The notes: generated by a model not told the origin, from the letters alone. Positions 34,624-44,696 are shown, counted from the first letter of the stretch. The stretch is 64,000 nucleotides of DNA from Eggerthella lenta DSM 2243 (GCF_000024265.1 NC_013204.1:2608501-2672500), one strand, 5' to 3'. A program made the numbers and translations.

Positions 34624-37335
34624 TTACGCCTTTTCCACTTTCACGGCGCACACCTTGTACTCGGGGGCCTTCGACACGCGGTCGAGGGCGGCGATGGTGA
34701 GCCAGTTGCTGTTGCCGTCTTGGAAATGGAACGGCATCCACGTATGTCCCGGCGACGTCTTCTCGGACACATGCGCGACGGACTCGATGGAGCCGCGACG
34801 CGATGAGACGCGCACGATGTCCCCGTCGGCGATGCCGAGAGCCTCGGCATCGCACGTGTTCAGCTCGATGAACGAGCGGTTCGCTATCTCGTTCACGCCG
34901 TCGGTGCGAGCGGTCATGGCACAGGCGTTGTACTGGTACAGGATGCGACCCGTCATCATGACCAGCGGATACTCCGCATCGGGCAGCTCGGCGGACGGCT
35001 GGTAGTCGGGTGTGGAGAACGCGCCCAGCCCCTGGGCGAACTCGCCCATGTGCAGGATGGGCGTGCCGGGATGCTCGGCGCTTGGGCACGGCCACTGCAA
35101 GCCGCGGCCGGCCGTCTCGTCGCCGTCGAGGCGCGCATGGCTCATGCCGCCGTACGTGGGCGTGACCGAGACGATCTCGTCCATGACCTCGGCCGCGCTC
35201 AGACGAGGCTGCGCATAGCCCATGCGGTTCATGACCTCGGTGAAGATGTCGGTGTCGAGCCACGCGCCCACAGGCCCGTCCACGGCCTTGCGCACGCGCT
35301 GGACGCGCCGCTCGGTGTTCGTGAACGTGCCCTCCTTCTCGGCGTAGCTGCGCCCGGGCAGGATGACGTCGGCGTACTTGGCCGTTTCGGTCATGAACAG
35401 GTCGTCCACCACGAAGAACTCGAGCGCCTCGAGCGAGCGGATCACGTGATGCGTATCGGGGTCGGTGCGCACGGGATCCTCGCCGAACAGGAACAGCCCC
35501 TTGATGCCGCCCTCGATCATGGCCGGGAAGCACTCGGTGGCCTTGATGCCGCGCGCACGCGGAAGCGCGGCGCCCCACGCCTTCTCGAAGCGGCGCACCA
35601 CCTCGGGATCAGCCACCTTCTGGTAGCCGGGCAGGTCGTCGGGACCGGCGCCCATGTCGCAGGCGCCCTGCACGTTGTTCTGGCCGCGCAGCGGGTTCAC
35701 GCCGCCGCCCGGCTTGCCCAGGTTGCCGGAGATCATCGCGATGTTCGACAGCGCCATGACGCCGTCGGTTCCCGTGGAGTGCTCCGTCACGCCGAGGCAG
35801 TACATGATGGCCGCCGCGTCGGCTGCCGCGTACATCTTCGCCGCGGCCACGAGGTCGCGACGGTCGATGCCGCAGATGTCCTCCACCAGCTCGGGCGTGT
35901 AGTCGCGCACCGTCGCGGCCAATATCTCGAAGCCCTCGGTGCGCTCGCGCACGAAGTCCTCGTCGTACAGCTCGTGCTGAATCAGGTAGTTCACAATGCC
36001 GTTCGCGAACGCGACGTTCGTTCCCGGCCTCAGCTTCAAATGAATGTCGGCATGCGCGGCCAGCCCGATGTCGCGCGGGTCGACCGCGATGAGCCGGCAG
36101 CCGCGTTCGACCGCCGCGCGGATCTGCATGCCTATGACGGGGTGGGCCTCCTCGGGGTTCGACCCCACGAGCATGATGACCTCCGCCTTGCGCGTGACGT
36201 CTTCGATGGAGTTCGTCATCGCGCCGGAACCAAGCATGGTCGCCAGACCGGCGACCGTGGGGGCGTGTCAAACACGCGCGCAACAGTCCACGTTGTTCGT
36301 TTGGAGCACGATGCGCGCCATCTTCTGGAACAGGTAGATGTCCTCGTTCGTGGAGCGCGAGCACGCGAACGCCGCCAGCGACTCGCCGCCGTGGACATCG
36401 CGGAGCTCCGTGAAGCGCCTCGCCACGAGGTCGAGCGCTTCGTCCCAGGTGGCGGGCTCGAACTCTCCCGTCTCGCGGTTCTTCACGAGCGGCGTTCGTA
36501 TGCGGTCGGGCGCGTCGACGAAATCGAAGCTTGCCGAGCGCCCCTTCACGCACAGAAGCCCGTGGTTCGACGGGCCCGGCGCGGCCTCGGCGTCCACGAC
36601 GACGCCGTCCTTCACCACCAAATCCAGCTGGCAGCCCACGCCGCAGTGCGGGCACGTGGTGCGCACGCGCTCGGTCTCCCACGAGCGGTACGTCGCGCGG
36701 CGCTTCTCGGTGAGCGCTCCGGTGGGGCACGCCTGCGCGCAGTTGCCGCACGACTCGCAGTCGGTGGCGCGCCAGTCCGCGCCGAACGGCGCCTCGATCA
36801 GCGTGCGAACGCCGCGCTTCGCGGTTCCCAGCGTGTGGTTGCGCGCGGCGTCGTTGCAGGCGCCCACGCAACGCTGGCAGCGTATGCACAGGTTCGGGTC
36901 GTAAGCGAGGAACGGGTTCTCGTCGCGCACGGGCTCGCGCTTCTGCGCTGCCTCGAAAGGAGACTCCAGCACGCCGTACTCACGGCAGACGGCCTGCAGC
37001 TCGCAGGCGCCGTTCTTATCGCACGAGAAGCAGTAGTTCGTGGAATCGAGGCCGTGATCGGCGATGATGAGCTCGAGCGCGATGCGGCGGTACGCCTCGA
37101 TGCGCGGCGAGGAGGTGGTCACCTTCATACCGTCTTGCACGGGCGTGGCGCACGAGGGCACCGGCTGGTCGAGCCCTTCCACGTCCACGACGCACACGCG
37201 GCACGAGGCGATGGCGCTGCGCTCTTTCAGGAAGCACAGCGTGGGGATGCGGATGCCGGCAGCGCGCGCGGCATCGAGGATGGTGGAGCCTTCGGCAACG
37301 TCGAGGGCGATCCCGTCTATCGTGATGCTAGGCAT
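34624..37335 (-). CDS. fdhA: selenocysteine formate dehydrogenase, catalytic subunit
   Basis: A single 903-residue protein is obtained by reading the in-frame UGA at 36268-36270 as selenocysteine (residue 356), in the context NNVDCCARV-U-HAPTVAGLA, the same setting as Sec140 of E. coli FdhF. In order: a [2Fe-2S] domain (Cys 34, 45, 48, 62), a His/Cys-rich segment, two [4Fe-4S] clusters (CIRCQRCVGAC, CESCGNCAQACP), one more (CPHCGVGC), then the bis-MGD molybdopterin domains and C-terminal MopB. It oxidises formate or reduces CO2 in the cytosol. The next gene is 8 nt overlapping. The ATG at 37335 begins the ferredoxin domain directly. Confidence 0.95.
36238..36256 (-). promoter_or_regulatory. 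SECIS hairpin for selenocysteine insertion
   Basis: Starting 11 nt after the UGA, the minus strand reads GGTCGCC-GGTCT-GGCGACC: a 7-bp stem with apical GGUCU. The apical GGUCU is the SelB-binding feature of the E. coli fdhF SECIS. Confidence 0.88.
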
Positions 37336-39181
37336 ACTGGTGCCTGCCTCCTTCCATAACGCCGCAGCCGAAACGATCGCAGCGCAGGCAGCGCCCGCAC
37401 TCCTGCACGACCTCTTCGCGGCTCATTCCGTTCTCGACGCCATCGAAATCGAGCCGCCGCTCGCGCGCGGGACGCTCGGTTATCTCCACGCGCCCCTTGG
37501 GCGTGCGGTCGTTCGGCAGCGGTTCGGGCACCTCGATGTCACACGGCAGCTTGTGATGGTAACCCAGGAACTCGTCGATGTTGCGCGCAGCCACCTTTCC
37601 CGCCCCGATGGCGCGGATCACCGTAGAGGGGCCGGTCTGGCAGTCGCCGCCCACGAACACATGGTCGTACCCTTCGGCCGCAAGATGATCGTCGGCATTG
37701 AAGCAACCCCAGGTGGTGCTCATGCCGAACTCCTCGAACGGGCCCGACACCACATCCTGCCCCACGGCGATGAGGATGATGTCGGCTTCTATGCGGCGCG
37801 TCGGCTTGTCGGCCGCCATCGGCGCCGGACGGCCGCCGCGCACGGGACCGATCATCTGCGGCTGCGTGATGAGCGCCGTGCAATGTCCGCGCTCGTCCAC
37901 CTCGATGCTGGCGGGCGCCTCCAGCACGATCATCTCCACGCCCTCGGCGATGGCGCTCTCCACCTCAGCCGGCAGCGCCGTCATGTCGTCCTTGCGGCGC
38001 CGGTACACCACCGAGACCTCGTCGGCCCCGGCGCGCACCGACGTGCGCGCGCAGTCCATGGCGACGTTGCCGCCGCCCACCACCACCACGCGCTTGCCCG
38101 TGAAGTCGGGATAGTCGCCATCGCCGATGGCCCCCAGCAAATCCACTGCCGAGACGACGCCTTCGGCATCCACGCCGTCGATGCGCAGCGACTTGCCCGT
38201 CTGCGCGCCGACGGCCACGTACACCGCATGGTACGTGTCGGCGATCTCGGCCATCTCGTGCGCGCCGATGCGCTCGCCGCACCGCGCCGTGATGGTGCCC
38301 GCGTTCAGGATGCCGCGGATATCCTCGTCCAAGCGCTCGCGCGGAAAGCGATACGCGGGGATGCCGTAGCGCAGCATGCCGCCCAGCTGGGCGCGTTCCT
38401 CGAACACCGTCACGCGATGCCCCATAAGGGCGAGGAAGTACGCGCAGGTGAGCCCGCTGGGCCCGCCGCCGATGACGGCGACGGTGCGCGCGGTGTCCAC
38501 GCTGCGCGGCGGGGGCGCCACCTGGTCGGCTGGCATCTGGTCGACCGCGAACTTCTTGATCCCGCGGATGTTGATGGGCGCATCGATAAGCGTGCGGCGG
38601 CACCGCGTCTCGCAAGGATGCTCGCACACGAACGCGCAAGCCGTGGGAAACGGGTTATCCTTGCGCACCATGTTGACGGCACCGGCGTAGTCGCCCGCCG
38701 CCGTGAGCGCGATGTAGGCGGGCACGTCCACGTGCGCGGGGCACAGCGTCTCGCAAGGAACCGTTTGGCCGACGCCCTCCTGGCACGAACGGTCGCGCAA
38801 ATGGCTCGCATACTCGTCGGCGAACGTATCGAGACCCTCCAGCACGCTGCGGGCGGCCTCGTAGCCGATGGCGCAATCCGACGCGTCGCGGATCATCTCG
38901 GCCAGCGCGCGCAGGCCCTCCAGTACGCCCTCGTCAGCCTCGCAGTCCACCACGCGCTTGAGCATCGCCGCCAGCTGCGGGATGCCGTCGCGACACGGAA
39001 CGCACTTTCCGCAGGTCTGCGCACCGCTTGTCTGCAGCATGGTCAGCTGCACGGCCAACGGGCACATGCCCGGCGGCGTCGCCTCGACACGACGCGCGAA
39101 GGTGTCCAGGTGCGCGGCAATCCGCGCATCGTCGCGCGACCGCGGCGCAATCGATAGCTTGGCCACTGGCTCTCCATCCAT
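37328..39181 (-). CDS. FdhA partner: NuoF C-terminal domain fused to NfnB/GltD-like flavoprotein
   Basis: This protein has about 617 residues. The N-terminal part carries the NuoF 4Fe-4S motif SGAQTCGKCVPCRDGIPQ near residue 60. The rest is a glutamate-synthase-small-subunit type oxidoreductase: Fe-S region LCPAHVDVPAYIALTAAGDY with CEHPCETRCRR, FAD site AVIGGGPSGLTCAYF, NAD(P) site VVVVGGGNVAMDCART, and C-terminal CGRCLRCDRFGC. It should pass electrons between FdhA and NAD(P) or ferredoxin. The FMN/NADH-binding part of NuoF is missing. Start uncertain: a TTG at 39211 would add 10 residues. Confidence 0.85.
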   Translation of the reverse strand: MDGEPVAKLSIAPRSRDDARIAAHLDTFARRVEATPPGMCPLAVQLTMLQTSGAQTCGKCVPCRDGIPQLAAMLKRVVDCEADEGVLEGLRALAEMIRDASDCAIGYEAARSVLEGLDTFADEYASHLRDRSCQEGVGQTVPCETLCPAHVDVPAYIALTAAGDYAGAVNMVRKDNPFPTACAFVCEHPCETRCRRTLIDAPINIRGIKKFAVDQMPADQVAPPPRSVDTARTVAVIGGGPSGLTCAYFLALMGHRVTVFEERAQLGGMLRYGIPAYRFPRERLDEDIRGILNAGTITARCGERIGAHEMAEIADTYHAVYVAVGAQTGKSLRIDGVDAEGVVSAVDLLGAIGDGDYPDFTGKRVVVVGGGNVAMDCARTSVRAGADEVSVVYRRRKDDMTALPAEVESAIAEGVEMIVLEAPASIEVDERGHCTALITQPQMIGPVRGGRPAPMAADKPTRRIEADIILIAVGQDVVSGPFEEFGMSTTWGCFNADDHLAAEGYDHVFVGGDCQTGPSTVIRAIGAGKVAARNIDEFLGYHHKLPCDIEVPEPLPNDRTPKGRVEITERPARERRLDFDGVENGMSREEVVQECGRCLRCDRFGCGVMEGGRHQYA

Positions 39182-39409
39182 TATCGGCTCGAAACCGACG
39201 AGCGTCTCCAACGTGTTTCCCGTGCGTCATTCTAACGCAAACGACGCGCCTTGCGGCGGCCGCGCGCGCAAGGCGCGGAGAAGGCACACGGGCAGAGAGC
39301 GGCGCAGACGGGTCATGCGGACCGAACGATCGGCAGCTGTCCCACAGAAAGGACAGGCTTGAACCGCCGAACGTGTACCATACGCAACAAGAGAGCAAAG
39401 GAGAGTCCC

Positions 39410-39916
39410 ATGCATGCAAGACAAGCCGACCAAACGTCCCTTTTCGCCCCCGTCGACGCGGCAACGGCGTTCGCGAACCTGTACCAGCGATGGTTCGACG
39501 ACCCGCGCGGCCTCGCGCGTGCCAACCGAAGGCAGGCGCGGTGCGCCGTCGGATCGTACGTGGCCGACGTGCTCACCCTGTTCGACGAACGCGCCCGCGC
39601 CTACCTGCCCGGCGCGCCTACCGTCCTGCGATTCGAAGACTGCGACCTCGCCGCATTCGTGATGCGGGCACCGCACATCGCGCTGCACGTCGGCAGCTTG
39701 GAAACCGACGCGCCCGTAGCGGGACTGCGCTGGAAGAGCCTACGCCCCTGCTCGTACGCCATCGGACGGCAGGTGAGCGATCTTGTGTTCTGCACCGACG
39801 AGAACGGGTTGCTCGTGGAACTGGAGATCGTCCTCGACGACGGAGGCCGACTGGTCGTCGGCGGCGGCCGACCCGCCTGCGAGCACGATGAAGAGGCGAT
39901 GCCGCAGGCGGTGTGA
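39410..39916 (+). CDS. 168-residue protein, function unknown
   Basis: A soluble protein (QTSLFAPVDAATAFANLYQRWF near the start, then RFEDCDLAAFVMRAPHIALH and GLLVELEIVLDDGGRLVVGG). No catalytic motif or membrane segment is seen. AAAGGAGAG precedes the ATG at 39410. It is divergent from the fdh operon and convergent with the WYL regulator. I do not recognise the family; the C-terminal beta-rich part could be a small ligand- or protein-binding domain. Confidence 0.6.
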   Translation: MHARQADQTSLFAPVDAATAFANLYQRWFDDPRGLARANRRQARCAVGSYVADVLTLFDERARAYLPGAPTVLRFEDCDLAAFVMRAPHIALHVGSLETDAPVAGLRWKSLRPCSYAIGRQVSDLVFCTDENGLLVELEIVLDDGGRLVVGGGRPACEHDEEAMPQAV

Positions 39917-39953
39917 GGCGCGCGGACAGCCGAGGCGCTGGAACGGCGGCGCC

Positions 39954-40937
39954 CTACTCGTACGCGGCGACGATGTCCTCAAGGTAGGCGCGGTACTCCT
40001 GCGCCAGCGCGGTCGGCTTCTCGATGCGGACGCGGCCGCCGAACTGAGCCAGCCACCCGAACAGCACGGGGCTCTTCATCACCGTGGCGTACACGCGCGC
40101 CTGCTTCTCCCCCGTCGGCACCGACTCCACGTCCTTGCCGAACCGGTCGATGACCGCGCCCATGACCTCCTCGTCCACCAGCAGCGTGGCCGCCACCGGC
40201 TCGCCGCTGTACATGCCGAACGCGCGGCTTTCCAGCTCGCGCGCGTCGAACGTGGCGATGCGCTCGTTTTTGATCGCGGGCTCGTCCAGCACCTCGATGC
40301 GGTCCATGCGGTCCACGCGGTAGTTCGCGAAATCGTCGTGCTTCTCGTTGAACACGACCAGGTAGTAGTAGCCTTCCGCGTACACGAGCTGCACGGGCGT
40401 CTCGATGTAGCGCTCGCCGTTATGCTGCAGCGCCTTGCGCTTCGCCGCATCGTACTTGAAGTAGACGAACGAGATCCGGCGCTTGAGCGCGATGGCCTCC
40501 TGGATGCGGTCGACGCTGCCGAACACCGACTCGTTCTGCATCTTGATGCGGCCTTCCACGTGCACGCGCTTGTCCAGCAGCGCGCGCTGCCGCCGCGAGG
40601 CCAGCTGCTTCACGCCCTCCACCAGCGCGTCGCTTTTACGCTGCGTGAGGAAGCGGGAGCTCTGCACCGCATCCACCAGCAGCTGCAGTTCGGCGAACGC
40701 GAACGCGCGGTGCTCCACGGCGTACTCCACCGGCGCGCGCTGGTAGGTGCGCACGTCCACGCCGAACTCGCGCAGCGCCTCGATGTCGCGGTAGATGGAC
40801 TTGCGCTCGGCCGAGATGCCCAGCGCTTCCAGCTTCCCGATGATCTGCGCCATCGTGAGGCCGCGTTCGGCATCGGTCTCCTCCTCGAGCATCCGCATGA
40901 GGTACAGCAGCTTGAGCTTCTGACGATTGATGGCCAT
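39954..40937 (-). CDS. WYL-domain transcriptional regulator
   Basis: A 327-residue protein: an N-terminal winged helix (KLLYLMRMLEEETDAERGLT, then KSIYRDIEALREFGVDV, the HTH_11 recognition helix) and a WYL domain (RRISFVYFKYDAAKRKA, VYAEGYYYLVVFNEKHDDFA, NYRVDRMDRIEVLDEP) with a C-terminal WCX extension. WYL regulators sense nucleic acid fragments or ligands. AAGGAGGGG precedes the ATG at 40937. The target genes are not indicated by context. Confidence 0.9.
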   Translation of the reverse strand: MAINRQKLKLLYLMRMLEEETDAERGLTMAQIIGKLEALGISAERKSIYRDIEALREFGVDVRTYQRAPVEYAVEHRAFAFAELQLLVDAVQSSRFLTQRKSDALVEGVKQLASRRQRALLDKRVHVEGRIKMQNESVFGSVDRIQEAIALKRRISFVYFKYDAAKRKALQHNGERYIETPVQLVYAEGYYYLVVFNEKHDDFANYRVDRMDRIEVLDEPAIKNERIATFDARELESRAFGMYSGEPVAATLLVDEEVMGAVIDRFGKDVESVPTGEKQARVYATVMKSPVLFGWLAQFGGRVRIEKPTALAQEYRAYLEDIVAAYE

Positions 40938-41091
40938 GGCCCCTCCTTGGCGACGACGGTGCAGCTTGCCTGCCACGCTCTCAGTATAGCCGCCCTATCC
41001 TTTTTTCGGTACAGACAATCGATGAACGACCTTGACGGGTTCGCCGGGATGCAGTAGGTTCTCACTCGAACATGTCGACGGAAGGAAGCGT

Positions 41092-42048
41092 ATGCAGCGC
41101 GTTATCAACGATCGGAAAGTGGCCATCGTAGGGTGCGGGTTCGTGGGTTCGGCAACCGCGTTCGCGTTGATGCAGAGCGAGCTGTTCACCGAGATGGCGC
41201 TCATCGACGTCGACCGCGACCGCGCCGAGGGCGAAGCGCTCGACATAGCGCACGGCATGCCCTTCGCCGACCCCATGAACATCTACGCGGGCGACTACGA
41301 CGACGCGGCCGATGCGGCCATCATCATCGTCACGGCCGGCGCGAACCAGCAACCCGGCGAAACGCGCCTGGACCTCGTGCATAAGAACGTGCGCATCTTC
41401 AAGTCCATCATCCCCGAGCTCGCACAGCGCGATTACCAGGGCATTTTGCTGGTGGTGTCGAACCCGGTGGACATCCTCACGCACGTGGCGCTGAAGCTGT
41501 CGGGCATGCCCGAGAACCGCGTCATCGGATCGGGCACGGTGCTGGACACCGCGCGCTTCAAGTACATCCTGGGCGAGCACCTCGGCGTGGATCCGCGCAA
41601 CGTACACGCGCGCATCATCGGCGAGCACGGCGACAGCGAGATCGCGGTGTGGAGCACGGCGAACATCTCGGGCATCCCCGTGAACGACTTCTGCGAGCTG
41701 CGCGGCCATTTCGAGCACGACGAGTCGATGCAGCGCATCGCCGAGGACGTGAAGAACAGCGCCTACGAGATCATCGCGAAGAAGAAAGCCACCTACTACG
41801 GCATCGCCATGTCGGTGAAGCGCATCTGCGAGGCCATCGTGCGCGACGAGAAGCCCATCCTGCCCGTGTCGAACTTCCAGCACGGCGTGCACGGCTTGCA
41901 CGACGTGGTGCTGAGCATGCCCGCCGTGGTCGGCAAGAACGGCATCGAGTACCAGGTGCCCGCCCCGCTGTCGGCCGACGAGCTGGCGAGGCTTCACGAG
42001 TCGGCGAAAGCGCTCCGGGAAGTGATCGACGGGTTGGATTTGGAGTAG
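41092..42048 (+). CDS. ldh: L-lactate dehydrogenase
   Basis: A 318-residue NAD-dependent dehydrogenase. The Rossmann motif is VAIVGCGFVGSATAFALM, the substrate loop ANQQPGETRLDLVHKN carries the lactate-type Gln-Lys/Gln-Pro-Gly-Glu-Thr-Arg sequence, then VVSNPVDILTHVAL and the catalytic His in IIGEHGDSEIAVWS. It interconverts pyruvate and L-lactate. The start at 41092 follows GGAAGGAAG. The stop lies 7 nt from that of the convergent methyltransferase gene with no terminator between. Confidence 0.93.
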   Translation: MQRVINDRKVAIVGCGFVGSATAFALMQSELFTEMALIDVDRDRAEGEALDIAHGMPFADPMNIYAGDYDDAADAAIIIVTAGANQQPGETRLDLVHKNVRIFKSIIPELAQRDYQGILLVVSNPVDILTHVALKLSGMPENRVIGSGTVLDTARFKYILGEHLGVDPRNVHARIIGEHGDSEIAVWSTANISGIPVNDFCELRGHFEHDESMQRIAEDVKNSAYEIIAKKKATYYGIAMSVKRICEAIVRDEKPILPVSNFQHGVHGLHDVVLSMPAVVGKNGIEYQVPAPLSADELARLHESAKALREVIDGLDLE

Positions 42049-42055
42049 ACGACGC

Positions 42056-42895
42056 TCAATCGCGCCACTTCGTGCGGAGCTCCCAGAAAGCCACGGCGCT
42101 GGCGGCGGCCACGTTCAAGGAGTCGACCTCGTGGTCCATGGGGATCTTCACCGTGTAGTCGCAGTTCGCGATCGTCGAGGGCGCGAGGCCGTCGCCTTCG
42201 GTGCCCAGCACCAGCGCAAGCTTGTCGCAGGCACGCAGGCGTTCGTCGTGCAGGTAGATCGCCTCGTCCGACAGCGCGAGCGCGGCCGTCGCGAAGCCCA
42301 GCGAGCGCAGAAGCGGCACGCCCTCGGCCGCCCAGGCGCGCTCGCTTCCGATGCGCGTCCACGGCACCTGGAACACCGTCCCCATCGACACGCGCGCGGC
42401 GCGACGGTACAGCGGGTCGTGGCACGACGGCGTGACCAGCACCGCGTCGATGCCCAGCGCCGCCGCCGAGCGGAACACGGCGCCGATGTTCGTGTAGTTC
42501 GTCACGTCCTCCAACACAGCCACTCGGCGCGCGCTCGCCAGCAGATCCTCCACGCGGGGCAAGGGCGGGCGCTCGAACGCGGCCAGCGCGCCGCGCGTCA
42601 CCTCGTAGCCGGTCAGGGCGCGGAACTGCTCGCGCGTGGCCACGAGCACGGGAAAGTCGGGATCGCCGTCCAACAGCGAATCGACGAGTGGCATCGTCTG
42701 ATCGAGCCACTTCTCCTCCATGAACAGCGAGCGCATCCGCACCCCGGCGGCCAGCGCGCGTTCGATCACCTTGCGCGACTCGCCGATGAACAGGCCGTTC
42801 GCGCTGTCGGGGCAATCGCGCAACTGCGCGTCGGTCATGCCCGAGTACGCGGCAAGCCGCGGGTCGTCAAGGTCTTCGAGGTGGATGATCGGCAT
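42056..42895 (-). CDS. SpoU/TrmH-family RNA 2'-O-methyltransferase
   Basis: A 279-residue protein with the SPOUT knot motifs: TNIGAVFRSAAALG (motif 1), LVLGTEGDGL (motif 2) and VKIPMDHEVDSLNVAAASAV (motif 3). An N-terminal substrate-binding domain with ESRKVIERALAAGVRM lies before it. The family methylates ribose 2'-OH in tRNA or rRNA using SAM; the target position cannot be predicted. The gene stands alone. Confidence 0.9.
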   Translation of the reverse strand: MPIIHLEDLDDPRLAAYSGMTDAQLRDCPDSANGLFIGESRKVIERALAAGVRMRSLFMEEKWLDQTMPLVDSLLDGDPDFPVLVATREQFRALTGYEVTRGALAAFERPPLPRVEDLLASARRVAVLEDVTNYTNIGAVFRSAAALGIDAVLVTPSCHDPLYRRAARVSMGTVFQVPWTRIGSERAWAAEGVPLLRSLGFATAALALSDEAIYLHDERLRACDKLALVLGTEGDGLAPSTIANCDYTVKIPMDHEVDSLNVAAASAVAFWELRTKWRD

Positions 42896-42993
42896 GTCGT
42901 TTTCCTTTCAGTCGCCGACCATCGTACCACCGCTCGCCACGATGCTCTATACTCGACTGATCCGATCAAGCACGTCGCGCGAAGGGGATCCTT

Positions 42994-43575
42994 ATGGCCG
43001 CTACCGTCAAAACGCTTCTCGAACACCACGGCGAGCTCTACTGGGGCACGCGCAAGGCCAATCCCGGCTACTGCTACGGGCTGGCGCTCGACGTGGGCGC
43101 AGACGGGCTGGCAGCCGAGCTCGTATACGTGATGAGCGATCTTGACGAGAACGACGAACCGCTCGTGACTCCCGAGACGCTCGTGTCGTGCTTCACCGTG
43201 AACGACCTCGAGGACAACGGCATCATCCTCAGCAACTACCTGGACGACGAGGATGCGCCCGAGGCCGTGGGCTGGTACTGCATCGAGAAGTCGTTCTTCG
43301 GGCGCGACAACGTGGAGGCGCTGCTGGATGACAACGCTCGCCTCGACGGCTATCTCGACATCGTGCTGCAGATCCTGCTGATCTCGCCGGAAGAGGTGGC
43401 GAAAGGGATGCCTTCGCTCGACGAGCTGTCGTTCTTCGACCTCCTGGAGGAGCTCGAAGGCGTCGCGGAGCGCATCGACAACGGCGACGTGCAGCCGCCG
43501 CTGCCCTTTTCGTTCCGCCTCGTGGGCGACGCGCTGTTCGGCTGGGAGCACGCCGACGAAGAGGATTTCCGCTAA
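42994..43575 (+). CDS. 193-residue acidic protein, function unknown
   Basis: A strongly acidic soluble protein (VYVMSDLDENDEPLVTPETL, then NYLDDEDAPEAVGWYCIEKS). No motif of a known enzyme was found. It has about one acidic residue in five, with an alpha/beta pattern and no signal peptide. A purine-rich GAAGGGGATCC precedes the ATG. It is followed by dispersed element copy B. I do not recognise the family. Confidence 0.6.
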   Translation: MAATVKTLLEHHGELYWGTRKANPGYCYGLALDVGADGLAAELVYVMSDLDENDEPLVTPETLVSCFTVNDLEDNGIILSNYLDDEDAPEAVGWYCIEKSFFGRDNVEALLDDNARLDGYLDIVLQILLISPEEVAKGMPSLDELSFFDLLEELEGVAERIDNGDVQPPLPFSFRLVGDALFGWEHADEEDFR

Positions 43576-43615
43576 GGGTCGACGCACCGCGGGCGTGCAC
43601 GTCTTTAAAGTGCTA

Positions 43616-43770
43616 TGTGCGGCAAAATCCAGGTTTTGGCACACCGCGCGTTCGGTTCGAGCCTTCGGAAGGGCATCGCGCTTGCGCGCGTCGACAAAAC
43701 CCCAGGTGGGGTTTTGAGTTGTCGAGCCGCACGCCAGTCCGTCGTGCCAAAACCTGGATTTTGCCGCACA
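43616..43770. repeat. dispersed palindromic element, copy B
   Basis: Arms 43616-43642 and 43744-43770 are perfect 27-bp inverted repeats with the same core as copy A (TGTGCGGCAAAATC, four bases, TTTTGGCA). The 101-nt interior has its own hairpin (CAAAACCCCA...GGGGTTTTG around 43692). It lies between two convergent genes. Confidence 0.85.
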
Positions 43771-43808
43771 TCGGCTTCCGAATTCGTGCGCATGGCAACA
43801 CCGAAAGC

Positions 43809-44696
43809 TCAAACCCCCTGCCCTGAGAGGAACCGCTCCCACCTGTCGAATTCGGATAAAGCCTGCATGCGGCCTCGCTCGTAGTTGCGGGCGAGCTTCT
43901 CCGCGTCGCGCTCGGTGTTCTTCACGCCCTGATCGTTCGCGTAGAACACGTAGGCGCGGCCCTCGGCCTCGAGTCGGTCGAGCCGGTCGAGTTCGGCGTC
44001 GTAGCGCCGGTTCCAGGTGTCCAGCGCCTCCCGCATGCGCGGACGCCGCCAGAAGAACGCGTCGTAGAAGCGGTTGGGCTTGAGCGGTCTGCGGAAGCCG
44101 CGCGGACGCGTGCAGACGACGAAGAACCTGCTCAGCCCATCGTCCATCGCGCGCGGCACCATGATGCCGCCGCCTCGTCCGATGCCGCCGTCGTACAGCG
44201 CACGCCCGTCGACGACCGTCGGCGGCAGCACGATGGGATAGCTCGTCGAGGCGCGGACGCGCTCCATGAGCGTCTGCTCGGTAGGAAAATCGCCGCGCGT
44301 GAAACAGACCGTCTCGCCCGTGTCGCGGTCGATGGCCTGCAAGGTGACGCGCGCTGGGTTCGCTTGGAAGGCGTCGAAGTCGAAGGGCAGCGCGCAGCTT
44401 GAGCGGACGCGCGCATCGCCGTGCAGCGCCGCGCCGACGCCGTCGGCGTCCACGAACGGCATCACCCACCAGCGAAACGAGAGGTCGTCGAGACATGCGG
44501 TGAACGAGGCTTCGTTGCGGCGCGCGTCACGCGAGACGTAGTCGATCGCATTCGTCGCCCCCGCCGACAATCCGTACACGTCGTCGAAGAACAGCCCTTG
44601 CTCCAGCATGACGCCGATCGCGCCCGCCGAATACGAGTTGCGCATCCCGCCGCCCTCGAACACGAGCGCTACGTCGTGCACCGTGCTGGTCATCAT
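43809..44696 (-). CDS. patatin-like phospholipase
   Basis: A 295-residue protein with the patatin signature: oxyanion loop FEGGGMRNSYSAGAIGVMLE, nucleophile elbow YGLSAGATNAID with catalytic Ser, and DGGIGRGGGI with the catalytic Asp. It hydrolyses acyl ester bonds in lipids. There is no signal peptide, so it acts in the cytosol. GGAGGCGGCGGG precedes the ATG pair at 44696. It is close in layout to the bacterial YjjU/RssA group. Confidence 0.9.
   Translation of the reverse strand: MMTSTVHDVALVFEGGGMRNSYSAGAIGVMLEQGLFFDDVYGLSAGATNAIDYVSRDARRNEASFTACLDDLSFRWWVMPFVDADGVGAALHGDARVRSSCALPFDFDAFQANPARVTLQAIDRDTGETVCFTRGDFPTEQTLMERVRASTSYPIVLPPTVVDGRALYDGGIGRGGGIMVPRAMDDGLSRFFVVCTRPRGFRRPLKPNRFYDAFFWRRPRMREALDTWNRRYDAELDRLDRLEAEGRAYVFYANDQGVKNTERDAEKLARNYERGRMQALSEFDRWERFLSGQGV

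Noticed and set aside
35050-39157. Two very long plus-strand frames opposite fdhA and fdhB
   Set aside because: Both are antisense shadows of genes with cofactor motifs; composition is dominated by Arg, His and Ala.
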